DNA from: Micromonospora vinacea
GTDB taxonomy: Bacteria > Actinomycetota > Actinomycetes > Mycobacteriales > Micromonosporaceae
NCBI RefSeq assembly: GCF_015751785.1
Contig: NZ_JADOTY010000001.1
Span: forward strand, 5,704,001-5,768,000
Length of the DNA stretch: 64,000 bases
Direction: 5' to 3'
Numbering within the stretch: position 1 is the stretch's first letter; every line of letters begins with the position of its first letter. The translations under genes and the position numbers were made by a program. Positions 17,533-25,079 of this stretch are shown here, piece after piece. The notes below the pieces were generated by a model. That model searched no databases and had not been told where the DNA came from. It was given only the letters and a program-made list of their open reading frames with translations.

Positions 17533-18831
17533 GTGTCGAGACGACACCTCGGGATATTCACCGCCGCCGTACTGGCGGCCGCCTCGCTGACCGCCTGCGG
17601 TGGCTCCGGCGACGACTCCGCCGCATCGCCGAAGACGCTCACCTACTGGGCCAGCAACCAGGGCGCCAGCCTGGAGGCCGACAAGACCATCCTCCAGCCC
17701 GAGCTGGACAAGTTCGAGAAGCAGACCGGGATCAAGGTTACCGTCGAGGTGGTCCCCTGGTCGGACCTGCTCAACCGCCTGCTGGCCGCCGCCGCCTCCG
17801 GCAAGGGCCCGGACGTGGTCAACATCGGCAACACCTGGTCGGCGTCGTTGCAGGCAACCGGCGCGCTGGTCGAGTTCGACGACGCCGCCCTGCAGGCCGT
17901 CGGTGGCAAGGACCGGATCGTGCCCGCCGCGCTCGCCGCCGCCGGCGCCCCCGGCAAGCCTCCGGCCGCCGTGCCGCTCTACAGCATGGCGTACAGCCTG
18001 TACTACAACAAGAAGTCGTTCGCCGACGCCGGCATCACCGCGCCGCCCACCACCTGGGAGCAGCTCGCCGAGTACGGCAAGAAGCTGAGCACCGGCGGCA
18101 AGTGGGGCCTGGCGATCGAGGGGGCCAACCCGTCGGAGAACGCCCACCACGCCTTCACCTTCAGCCAGCAGTACGGCGGCGAGTGGTTCGACTCGGCCGG
18201 CAAGCCGACCTTCGACACCCCGCAGAACGTCTCGGCGATCAAGCGGTACATCGACTTCATGGCCGCCGACAAGATCACCAACCCGAGCAACGCCGAGTAC
18301 GCGCAGAACCAGTCGGTCTCCGACTTCGCCAACGGCAAGGCCGCCATGCTGCTCTGGCAGTCCGCCGGGTCGAACCTGAAGACGCAGAACATGCCCGCCG
18401 ACGCGTACGGGGTGGCCCCGGTGCCGTTCCTGGCCAGCCCGCCGGCCGGCGGCAAGAAGGTCAACAGCATGGTCGCCGGGATCAACATGGCGGTCTTCAA
18501 GCACACCAAGAACAAGGACGGCGCGCTGAGCTTCGTCAAGTTCATGACCAGCGACGAGGAGCAGACGATCCTCAACAAGACGTACGGGTCGCTGCCGGCG
18601 GTGAAGACCGCGGCCTCCGACCCGGCGTTCAGCGCCACCGAGCAGAAGACCATCCAGGAGACCCTCGTCACCACCGCGGCCCCGCTGCCGCAGGTGCCCG
18701 ATGAGAGCACCTTCGAGACCCTGGTCGGCACCGCGATGAAGGAGTTGTTCGCCGACGCGGCCAGCGGCAAGCCGGTCACCGAGGAGTCGGTGAAGGCCAA
18801 GCTGACCGACGCGCAGCAGAAGATGCGCTGA
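17533..18831 (+). CDS. Sugar ABC transporter substrate-binding lipoprotein
   Basis: 432-residue extracellular binding protein (family 1). Signal peptide ends in the lipobox LTAC with Cys22 as lipid anchor, followed by a GGSGDDSAAS linker. The mature part has ASGKGPDVVNIGN, LYSMAYSLYYNKKSFADAGI and NGKAAMLLWQS, all typical of oligosaccharide-binding proteins. GGAAGGG lies 9 nt upstream of the GTG. First gene of the operon that continues with two permeases and a GH1 enzyme, so the ligand is probably cellobiose or another beta-glucoside. The operon has no ATPase gene, as is usual in actinobacteria where a shared MsiK-type ATPase serves many importers. Confidence 0.92.
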   Translation: MSRRHLGIFTAAVLAAASLTACGGSGDDSAASPKTLTYWASNQGASLEADKTILQPELDKFEKQTGIKVTVEVVPWSDLLNRLLAAAASGKGPDVVNIGNTWSASLQATGALVEFDDAALQAVGGKDRIVPAALAAAGAPGKPPAAVPLYSMAYSLYYNKKSFADAGITAPPTTWEQLAEYGKKLSTGGKWGLAIEGANPSENAHHAFTFSQQYGGEWFDSAGKPTFDTPQNVSAIKRYIDFMAADKITNPSNAEYAQNQSVSDFANGKAAMLLWQSAGSNLKTQNMPADAYGVAPVPFLASPPAGGKKVNSMVAGINMAVFKHTKNKDGALSFVKFMTSDEEQTILNKTYGSLPAVKTAASDPAFSATEQKTIQETLVTTAAPLPQVPDESTFETLVGTAMKELFADAASGKPVTEESVKAKLTDAQQKMR

Positions 18832-18901
18832 CCCAGGCGTCACCGGTGGCCGTGGTCGGGCGCTGAGCCCGGCCACGGCCACCGCCTCCGAGAGGACCCC
18901 G

Positions 18902-19894
18902 ATGGCAACCAGCACCACCGCGCCGGACGCCGACCGGCGCGAACCCCGGGCCGGGTCGCCGGTCCGGGGGCCGGCCCGCCGGCCCCGCGGCCCCCGCCGC
19001 TCGCTCCTGCCGTACCTGCTGCTCGCACCGGCCGTCGTGCTGGAACTCGCCATCCACGTGATCCCGATGGTGGTCGGGGTCTGGATGAGCCTGCTGGAGC
19101 TGACCCAGTTCCACATCCGCGACTGGTCCACAGCGCCCTTCATCGGGCTGGAGAACTACCGGGCGACGCTCGACCTGAACAGCGCCGCCGGCAAGGAACT
19201 GCTGCACTCGTTCTGGATCACCCTGGCCTACAGCCTGCTCTCGGTCGGGTTCGCCTGGCTGCTGGGCATCTCGGCGGCGGTCGTCCTGCAACGGCCGTTC
19301 CGTGGACGGGCGATCCTGCGGGCGCTGTTCCTCACCCCGTACGCGCTGCCGGTCTACGCCGCCGTGATCACCTGGAGCTTCCTGCTGCAACGCGACACCG
19401 GCCTGGTCAACCACGTGCTCGTGGACCAGCTCGGGCTGATGGACGAACGGCCGTTCTGGTTGATCGGCGACAACAGCTTCTGGTCGCTGCTGGTGGTGTC
19501 GGTCTGGCGCAACTGGCCGTTCGCGTTCCTGTGCCTGATGGCCGGGTTGCAGAACGTGCCCGGCGAGCTGTACGAGGCCGCAGCGATCGACGGCGCCGGG
19601 TTCTGGCGCCGGCTGCGGTCGGTCACCCTGCCGATGCTGCGACCGGTCAACCTGGTGCTGCTGCTGGTGCTGTTCCTGTGGACGTTCAACGACTTCAACA
19701 CCCCGTTCGTGCTGTTCGGCGGCTCCGCGCCGGAGCAGGCCGACCTGATCTCCATCCACATCTACCGCAGCTCCTTCAAGACCTGGGACTTCGGCTCCGG
19801 GTCGGCGATGTCGGTGGCGCTGCTGCTGTTCCTGCTCGTCGTCTCGGCCGCCTACCTGCTGATCACCAACCGTCGGAGGGACGACCATGCGTGA
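18902..19894 (+). CDS. Sugar ABC transporter permease (MalF/CebF-like)
   Basis: 330-residue inner permease with about six membrane helices after an N-terminal Arg/Pro-rich cytoplasmic segment (residues 1-40). The EAA loop contacting the ATPase is ELYEAAAIDGAGFWRRLRSVTLPML. GAGAGGA precedes the ATG. It overlaps the next permease by 8 bp. Confidence 0.92.
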   Translation: MATSTTAPDADRREPRAGSPVRGPARRPRGPRRSLLPYLLLAPAVVLELAIHVIPMVVGVWMSLLELTQFHIRDWSTAPFIGLENYRATLDLNSAAGKELLHSFWITLAYSLLSVGFAWLLGISAAVVLQRPFRGRAILRALFLTPYALPVYAAVITWSFLLQRDTGLVNHVLVDQLGLMDERPFWLIGDNSFWSLLVVSVWRNWPFAFLCLMAGLQNVPGELYEAAAIDGAGFWRRLRSVTLPMLRPVNLVLLLVLFLWTFNDFNTPFVLFGGSAPEQADLISIHIYRSSFKTWDFGSGSAMSVALLLFLLVVSAAYLLITNRRRDDHA

Positions 19895-20726
19895 GACCGC
19901 CGGTGAGCGCTGGGGCCGGCGCATCGTGCTGACCCTGCTCACCCTCTTCGTCGTCATCCCGCTCTACGTGATGGTCACCTCCGCGGCGAAGCCGTTGCAG
20001 GACGTGCAGAACGGCTTCACCTGGTGGCCCAGCCGGCCCACCCTGCAACCGTTCATCGACATGTGGAGCACCGTGCCGCTGGCCCGGTACCTGGTGAACA
20101 GCCTTGTGGTGTCCAGCATCGCGGCGGTCTGCTCGGTGGCGGTGGCCATCTTCGCCGCGTTCGCGGTGAGCCGGTACCGGTTCCGCGGTCGCGGTGTCTT
20201 CTCGGTGACGGTGCTGTCCACGCAGATGTTCCCCGGCATCCTGTTCCTGCTGCCGCTGTTCCTCATCTACGTCAACCTGGGCAACGCCACCGGCATCGAG
20301 CTGTACGCCAGCCGTACCGGCCTGGTCATCACGTACCTGACCTTCTCGCTGCCGTTCTCGATCTGGATGCTGGTCGGCTACTTCGACTCGATCCCCCGGG
20401 GTCTGGACGAGGCGGCGCAGGTCGACGGCGCCGGTCCGCTGCGCACCCTGTTCCAGGTCATCCTGCCGGCCGCCGTGCCCGGCGTCGTCGCGGTCACCGT
20501 GTACGCGTTCATGACGGCGTGGGGTGAGGTGCTCTTCGCGTCGGTGATGACCGACGAGGGCAGCCGCACCCTGGCCGTCGGCCTGCAGGGCTACTCCACC
20601 CAGTTCAACGTCTACTGGAACCAGATCATGGCCGCCTCCCTGGTGGTCAGCATCCCGGTGGTCGTCGGGTTCCTGGCCCTGCAGCGCTACTTCGTCGCCG
20701 GCCTCACCGCCGGCGCGGTCAAGTGA
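19887..20726 (+). CDS. Sugar ABC transporter permease (MalG/CebG-like)
   Basis: 279-residue second permease. Membrane helices include VLTLLTLFVVIPLYVMVTSA near the N-terminus; the EAA loop is GLDEAAQVDGAGPLRTLFQVILP. It starts inside the end of the previous gene (8-bp overlap) and forms the channel with it. Stop lies 29 bp before the beta-glucosidase start. Confidence 0.92.
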   Translation: MRETAGERWGRRIVLTLLTLFVVIPLYVMVTSAAKPLQDVQNGFTWWPSRPTLQPFIDMWSTVPLARYLVNSLVVSSIAAVCSVAVAIFAAFAVSRYRFRGRGVFSVTVLSTQMFPGILFLLPLFLIYVNLGNATGIELYASRTGLVITYLTFSLPFSIWMLVGYFDSIPRGLDEAAQVDGAGPLRTLFQVILPAAVPGVVAVTVYAFMTAWGEVLFASVMTDEGSRTLAVGLQGYSTQFNVYWNQIMAASLVVSIPVVVGFLALQRYFVAGLTAGAVK

Positions 20727-20755
20727 GTCATCCAACCCCAGAGGAGAACCGTCCC

Positions 20756-22132
20756 GTGCCCGACCTGTCCAAGCTGCCACCCGACTTCCTCTGGGGTGTC
20801 GCCACGGCGGCATACCAGATCGAGGGGGCCGTCGACGTCGACGGCCGGGCGCCGTCCATCTGGGACACCTTCTCGGCGACCCCCGGCACTGTCGACAACG
20901 GCGACACCGGCGCGGTGGCGTGCGACCACTACCACCGGTGGCCGGAGGACCTGGCGCTACTGCGCCGACTCGGCGTGGACGCGTACCGGTTTTCGGTGGC
21001 CTGGCCGCGGGTCATGCCCGACGGCGTCGGGCGGGTCAACGCCGCCGGGCTGGACTTCTACGACCGGCTCGTCGACACGTTGCTCACCGACGGGATCCGG
21101 CCGTTCGTCACGCTCTACCACTGGGATCTGCCGCAGGTTCTCCAGGACCGGGGTGGTTGGCCGGAGCGCGCCACCGCCGAGGCGTTCGCCGACTACGCGG
21201 CGGTGGTGGCCGCACGCCTCGGTGACCGGGTCGCCGACTGGTGCACCGTCAACGAGCCGCTCTGCGTGTGCTGGATCGGGCACCTGGAGGGCAACATGGC
21301 CCCCGGCGAGCGGGACCTCACCCGGGCGGTGCACGCCTCGCACCACGTGCTGCTCGGGCACGGCCTGGCCACCCAGGCGATCCGCGCCAACGCCACCCGG
21401 CCGGCCTCGGTGGGCCTGGTGCTCAACCTCAGCCCGATCGAGGCGGCAACCGACCGACCCGAGGACGTCGCGGCGGCCCGCCGGGCCGACGGGCACGTCA
21501 ACAGGTGGTGGCTGGACCCGATCCACGGGCGCGGCTACCCCGCCGACATGATCGCCACCTACGGGGTCGAGCCGCCGGTCCGCGGCGACGACCTCACGGT
21601 GATCGCCACGCCGACGGACTTCCTCGGGGTGAACTACTACTTCCGCCAGCTGGTGGTCGACGACCCGACCGGCGCGGCCCCGTACGCCCGGCAGGTGCCG
21701 GTGCCCGGCTCGGTGGAGACGGCGATGGGCTGGGAGATGTACCCGGCGGGCCTGGAGCGGCTCCTCGTCGACGTGCACGAGGAGTACCGGCCGGGCCGGA
21801 TCATCGTCACCGAGAGCGGCTCGGCGTGGCCGGACGAGGTCACCGCCGACGGCACCGTGGAGGACAAGGAGCGCACCGACCACCTGGAGCAGCACCTGGC
21901 CGCGTGCGCGTCGGCGGTGGCCCGAGGGGTTCCCCTGGACGGCTACTTCGTCTGGTCGCTGCTGGACAACTTCGAGTGGGCGTACGGCTACGACAAGCGC
22001 TTCGGGCTGGTGCACGTCGACTACACCACCCAGCGCCGGACGGTGAAGGCGAGCGGTCTGCGCTACGCCGAGTTGATCCGCGCCCACCAGCGGCTCGCCC
22101 GCACCACCGGCACCGCGACGCCGGTGGCCTGA
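20756..22132 (+). CDS. GH1 beta-glucosidase
   Basis: 458-residue cytoplasmic beta-glucosidase of glycoside hydrolase family 1, which would split the imported beta-glucoside into glucose. Seen: FLWGVATAAYQIEGA at the N-terminus, acid/base Glu167 in TVNEPL, nucleophile Glu in IVTESGSAW, and the C-terminal YFVWSLLDNFEWAYGY. Start GTG at 20756 has GAGGAG 9 nt upstream; the frame is open 33 nt further up but that would overlap the permease stop. Last gene of the operon, followed by a strong hairpin. Confidence 0.93.
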   Translation: MPDLSKLPPDFLWGVATAAYQIEGAVDVDGRAPSIWDTFSATPGTVDNGDTGAVACDHYHRWPEDLALLRRLGVDAYRFSVAWPRVMPDGVGRVNAAGLDFYDRLVDTLLTDGIRPFVTLYHWDLPQVLQDRGGWPERATAEAFADYAAVVAARLGDRVADWCTVNEPLCVCWIGHLEGNMAPGERDLTRAVHASHHVLLGHGLATQAIRANATRPASVGLVLNLSPIEAATDRPEDVAAARRADGHVNRWWLDPIHGRGYPADMIATYGVEPPVRGDDLTVIATPTDFLGVNYYFRQLVVDDPTGAAPYARQVPVPGSVETAMGWEMYPAGLERLLVDVHEEYRPGRIIVTESGSAWPDEVTADGTVEDKERTDHLEQHLAACASAVARGVPLDGYFVWSLLDNFEWAYGYDKRFGLVHVDYTTQRRTVKASGLRYAELIRAHQRLARTTGTATPVA

Positions 22133-22148
22133 ACGGGGGCGGCGCGAG

Positions 22149-22180
22149 CGGCCGCCCGGGGTGTCGACCCCGGGCGGCCG
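22149..22180 (+). terminator. Terminator of the beta-glucoside operon
   Basis: Perfect 14-bp stem CGGCCGCCCGGGGT / ACCCCGGGCGGCCG with a GTCG tetraloop, followed by TTCCCGT, 16 bp after the GH1 stop. Confidence 0.8.
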
Positions 22181-22229
22181 TTCCCGTCCCAATCGGACGA
22201 AACCGCCACCGACCGCGTTGCCGAGTGGC

Positions 22230-22235
22230 TAGCCT
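22230..22235 (+). promoter_or_regulatory. Leaderless-type -10 element of the TMEM175-like gene
   Basis: TAGCCT ends exactly 6 nt before the ATG at 22242; no ribosome-binding site. Confidence 0.5.
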
Positions 22236-22241
22236 GCGGCA

Positions 22242-22910
22242 ATGTCCGCAGCACGCGACGAGGTAGAGCAGCCCGATCCCAAGGGGCGGGTGTCCGCCAC
22301 CGACCGGATGACGGCCTTCAGCGACGGCGTCTTCGCCATCGTCATCACGCTCCTGGTCATCGAGCTGCGGGTGCCCGAATACCACGAGGGCGAGCTGCTC
22401 AACGGTCTGCTCGACGAGGGCGCCTCCTACCTGGCCTTCGTGGTGTCCTTCGTCTACATCGGGGTGCTCTGGCTCAACCACCACGCGCTGCTGCGGCTGA
22501 TCCGTGGCACCACGCTCACGTTGAGCTGGATCAACCTCGGCGTGCTCTTCGGCGCGGTGATCATCCCCTTCCCCACAGCGGTGCTGGCGTCGGCGTTCAC
22601 CCACGGCGACACCGACGACCAACGCGCGGCCGTCGCCCTGTACGCGCTGGCCGCGGCGCTGATGTCGGCCCCCTGGCTGGTGTTCTTCGGCTACCTGCAC
22701 CGCCACCCGGCGCTGCTGGAGCGCCGGGTCAGCCCCGAGTACGTGCGCATGCAGCGGCTGCGACCGGTCACCGGCCTGATCCTGTACGGCCTGAGCGGTC
22801 TGCTCGGTTGGTTCGTCAGCCCGTTGCTGGGCCTGATCGGCGTCATCGTCATGATCACCTATCACGCGGTCACCAGCGAGGGTCTGCCCCGCTGGCTGAC
22901 CCGTCGTTGA
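22242..22910 (+). CDS. TMEM175-family (DUF1211) membrane protein
   Basis: 222-residue integral membrane protein. The family signature FSDGVFAIVITLLVIELRVP is in the first helix (residues about 24-43), the selectivity-filter region of bacterial TMEM175 potassium channels. Further helices: YLAFVVSFVYIGVLWLNHHALL, ISWINLGVLFGAVIIPF-like, and two more near the end. Bacterial homologues form tetrameric K+ leak channels. The 3' end overlaps the convergent MocA-like gene by 41 bp. Confidence 0.85.
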   Translation: MSAARDEVEQPDPKGRVSATDRMTAFSDGVFAIVITLLVIELRVPEYHEGELLNGLLDEGASYLAFVVSFVYIGVLWLNHHALLRLIRGTTLTLSWINLGVLFGAVIIPFPTAVLASAFTHGDTDDQRAAVALYALAAALMSAPWLVFFGYLHRHPALLERRVSPEYVRMQRLRPVTGLILYGLSGLLGWFVSPLLGLIGVIVMITYHAVTSEGLPRWLTRR

Positions 22911-23478
22911 CCGGGCACAGCCGAAGCAGGTCGGCGGGGGTGTCCACGTCGACCGGGGACCCGACGTCGTCGCAGGGCACCTCGACCACCAGGTCCGGCC
23001 GGTCGCGCAGCAGGCCACGGGCGCCCCGGTCGCCGACGGCGTACCCGCCCAGCAGCGGCCAGGTCCGTCGATCCAGCAGGATCGGGTGCCCGGGGCGACC
23101 GGCGTAGGTGGCGACCGCGACGACAGCACCGCCGGCGTACGCCGCGCGCACCCGGCGCACCGCCACCGGGCTGAGCAGTGGCTGGTCGACGAGGACCACG
23201 ACGACGGCCGGTACGACGGCCGGCAGCGAGGCCAGGCCCCGCAGCAGCGACGAGCCCAGCCCGTCGGGCCAGCGGTCGTGGCGGACCGGCACCGCGCCGG
23301 GCAGGTCGGGCACCTCGTCGGCTCCCGCGCCGAGCACCACGTGCACTGGCGTACAGCCGCCGTCGCCGAGCAGCCGGATCGCGCGCCGCACCAGCGGCTC
23401 GCCGTCCAGCTCGACAAGCGCCTTCGGTCGGCCGTAGCGCCGCCCGGCGCCGGCGGCCAGCAGCAGTCCGGCGGTCAC
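22870..23478 (-). CDS. MobA/MocA-like nucleotidyltransferase
   Basis: 202-residue NTP transferase, probably adding CMP to molybdopterin for the neighbouring Pao-type enzyme. Seen: LLLAAGAGRRYGRPKALVE (family LAAGxGxRMGxPK loop), VVVLVDQPLLSP (metal-binding D in the DxP motif) and GHPILLDRR. GTG start at 23478 has GGGAGGGG 8 nt upstream. It is divergent from the oxidoreductase operon with only 72 bp between starts. MocA (CTP) rather than MobA (GTP) is inferred from that context. Confidence 0.85.
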   Translation of the reverse strand: MTAGLLLAAGAGRRYGRPKALVELDGEPLVRRAIRLLGDGGCTPVHVVLGAGADEVPDLPGAVPVRHDRWPDGLGSSLLRGLASLPAVVPAVVVVLVDQPLLSPVAVRRVRAAYAGGAVVAVATYAGRPGHPILLDRRTWPLLGGYAVGDRGARGLLRDRPDLVVEVPCDDVGSPVDVDTPADLLRLCPVNDGSASGADPRW

Positions 23479-23538
23479 CGTCGTCCCCTCCCGTACGAAG
23501 GGCTTTGCGTTATTCGCCCTGAGATATACCGACAAAGC

Positions 23539-23544
23539 TAGTCT
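23539..23544 (+). promoter_or_regulatory. Leaderless-type -10 element of the Pao-like operon
   Basis: TAGTCT ends 6 nt before the GTG at 23551. Confidence 0.5.
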
Positions 23545-23550
23545 GGGCCG

Positions 23551-24099
23551 GTGCAGGGCGGACCGGAGAACGCGACGACGACCGACGAGCGCCACTCGTC
23601 CCGGGTGACGGTCGAGGTCAACGGCACGTCCCGCGAGGTGACCCTGGACAACCGCACCACCCTGCTCGACACACTGCGCGAACACCTCGACCTGACCGGG
23701 GCGAAGAAGGGCTGCGACCACGGCCAGTGCGGCTCCTGCACGGTGCTGCTGGACGGCCGCCGGGTGAAGAGCTGCCTGGTCTTCACGGTCACCGTGGACG
23801 GCCGGTCGGTGGTGACCGTCGAAGGGCTGGCCGGGCCGGACGGGCTGTCCCCGTTGCAGGCCGCCTTCGTCGCGCACGACGCGTTCCAGTGCGGCTACTG
23901 CACCCCCGGGCAGCTCTGCTCCGCCCGCGGCATGCTCGACGAGGTCTCCCGGGGATGGCCCAGCGCGGTTACCGACGACCTGAACACCCCCGCCGAGCTG
24001 ACCGACGCGGAGATCCGCGAGCGGATGGCCGGCAACCTGTGCCGCTGCGCCGCGTACCCACACATCGTCGCGGCCGTGCGCGAGACGGCGTCCTCGTGA
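23551..24099 (+). CDS. Molybdenum oxidoreductase iron-sulfur subunit (PaoA/XdhA-type)
   Basis: 182-residue electron-transfer subunit with two [2Fe-2S] clusters. Plant-type cluster: Cys55, 60, 63 and 75 (CDHGQCGSC and KSC). Second cluster: CGYC near 114-117 and NLCRCAAY near the C-terminus. No Tat signal is present, so unlike E. coli PaoA this complex should stay in the cytoplasm. First gene of a three-gene operon with 4-bp overlaps. Confidence 0.93.
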   Translation: MQGGPENATTTDERHSSRVTVEVNGTSREVTLDNRTTLLDTLREHLDLTGAKKGCDHGQCGSCTVLLDGRRVKSCLVFTVTVDGRSVVTVEGLAGPDGLSPLQAAFVAHDAFQCGYCTPGQLCSARGMLDEVSRGWPSAVTDDLNTPAELTDAEIRERMAGNLCRCAAYPHIVAAVRETASS

Positions 24100-25079
24100 G
24101 GGCGTTCCGCTACCACCGGCCCGCCGACGTGGCCGAGGCGGTCGCCGTGCTGACGGCCGAACCGCACGCCGCCTACCTGGGCGGCGGAACCAACCTCGTC
24201 GACCTCATGAAGCTCGGGGTGCAGCGCCCCGACGTGCTGGTGGACGTGACCCGGCTCCCGCTCGACACCGTCGAGGAGATGCCCGACGGCGGCCTGCGGA
24301 TCGGCGCGACAGTCCGCAACAGCGACCTCGCGGCCCACCCGGTGGTGCGCCGCGACTACCCGGTGCTGGCCCGGGCCCTGCTCGCCGCCGCCTCCGGACA
24401 GCTGCGCAACATGGCCACCACCGGCGGCAACCTGTTGCAGCGCACCCGCTGCGTCTACTTCCAGGACACCAGCAAGGCGTGCAACAAACGGAAGCCGGGC
24501 AGCGGCTGCGCCGCCCTGCACGGCCAGAACCGCGACCTGGCGGTGCTGGACTGGTCCGAGCAGTGCGTGGCCACCCACCCGTCCGACCTGGCCGTCGCGC
24601 TGGCCGCCCTGGACACGGTGGTGGAGGTGCACGAGACCGACGGCCCCCGCGACATCCCGATCGCCGAGCTCTACCGCTCCCCCGGCGCCCACCCGGAACG
24701 GGAGACCACACTGGCCCGGGGCGCGCTGATCACCGCCGTCCGGCTACCGCCGCTACCGGCCGCGCGCCGCTCGACGTACCTCAAGGTGCGCGACCGGGCC
24801 TCGTTCGCCTTCGCTGCCGGCTCGGTGGCCGCGGTGCTGGACCTCGACGGGGACGTGGTCCGCGACGTGCGGCTGGCGTACGGGGCGGTGGCGCACCGGC
24901 CGTGGCGGGCGTACCGGGCCGAGGAGGAGCTGCGCGGCCGTCCGTTCAGCCCCGAGGTGGCGGCCCGGGCCGCCGACGCGGAGCTGGCCGAGGCGCGCCC
25001 GCTACGGCACAACGGCTTCAAGCTGCCACTGACCCGGGCCATCACCGTACGGGCACTCACCGAACTGGCGTCGTCGTGA
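24096..25079 (+). CDS. Molybdenum oxidoreductase FAD subunit with [4Fe-4S] insert (PaoB-like)
   Basis: 327-residue FAD-binding subunit. FAD loops: YLGGGTNLVDLMK (residues 27-39) and NMATTGGNLLQ (105-115). Then a cysteine-rich insert: Cys119 (TRCVYF), Cys129 (ACNKRKPGSGC, with Cys138) and a fourth Cys in SEQCVATHPSD, the arrangement that carries a [4Fe-4S] cluster in PaoB and 4-hydroxybenzoyl-CoA reductase. Plain xanthine dehydrogenases lack this insert. GTG start overlaps the previous stop (GTGA). Confidence 0.92.
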   Translation: MRAFRYHRPADVAEAVAVLTAEPHAAYLGGGTNLVDLMKLGVQRPDVLVDVTRLPLDTVEEMPDGGLRIGATVRNSDLAAHPVVRRDYPVLARALLAAASGQLRNMATTGGNLLQRTRCVYFQDTSKACNKRKPGSGCAALHGQNRDLAVLDWSEQCVATHPSDLAVALAALDTVVEVHETDGPRDIPIAELYRSPGAHPERETTLARGALITAVRLPPLPAARRSTYLKVRDRASFAFAAGSVAAVLDLDGDVVRDVRLAYGAVAHRPWRAYRAEEELRGRPFSPEVAARAADAELAEARPLRHNGFKLPLTRAITVRALTELASS

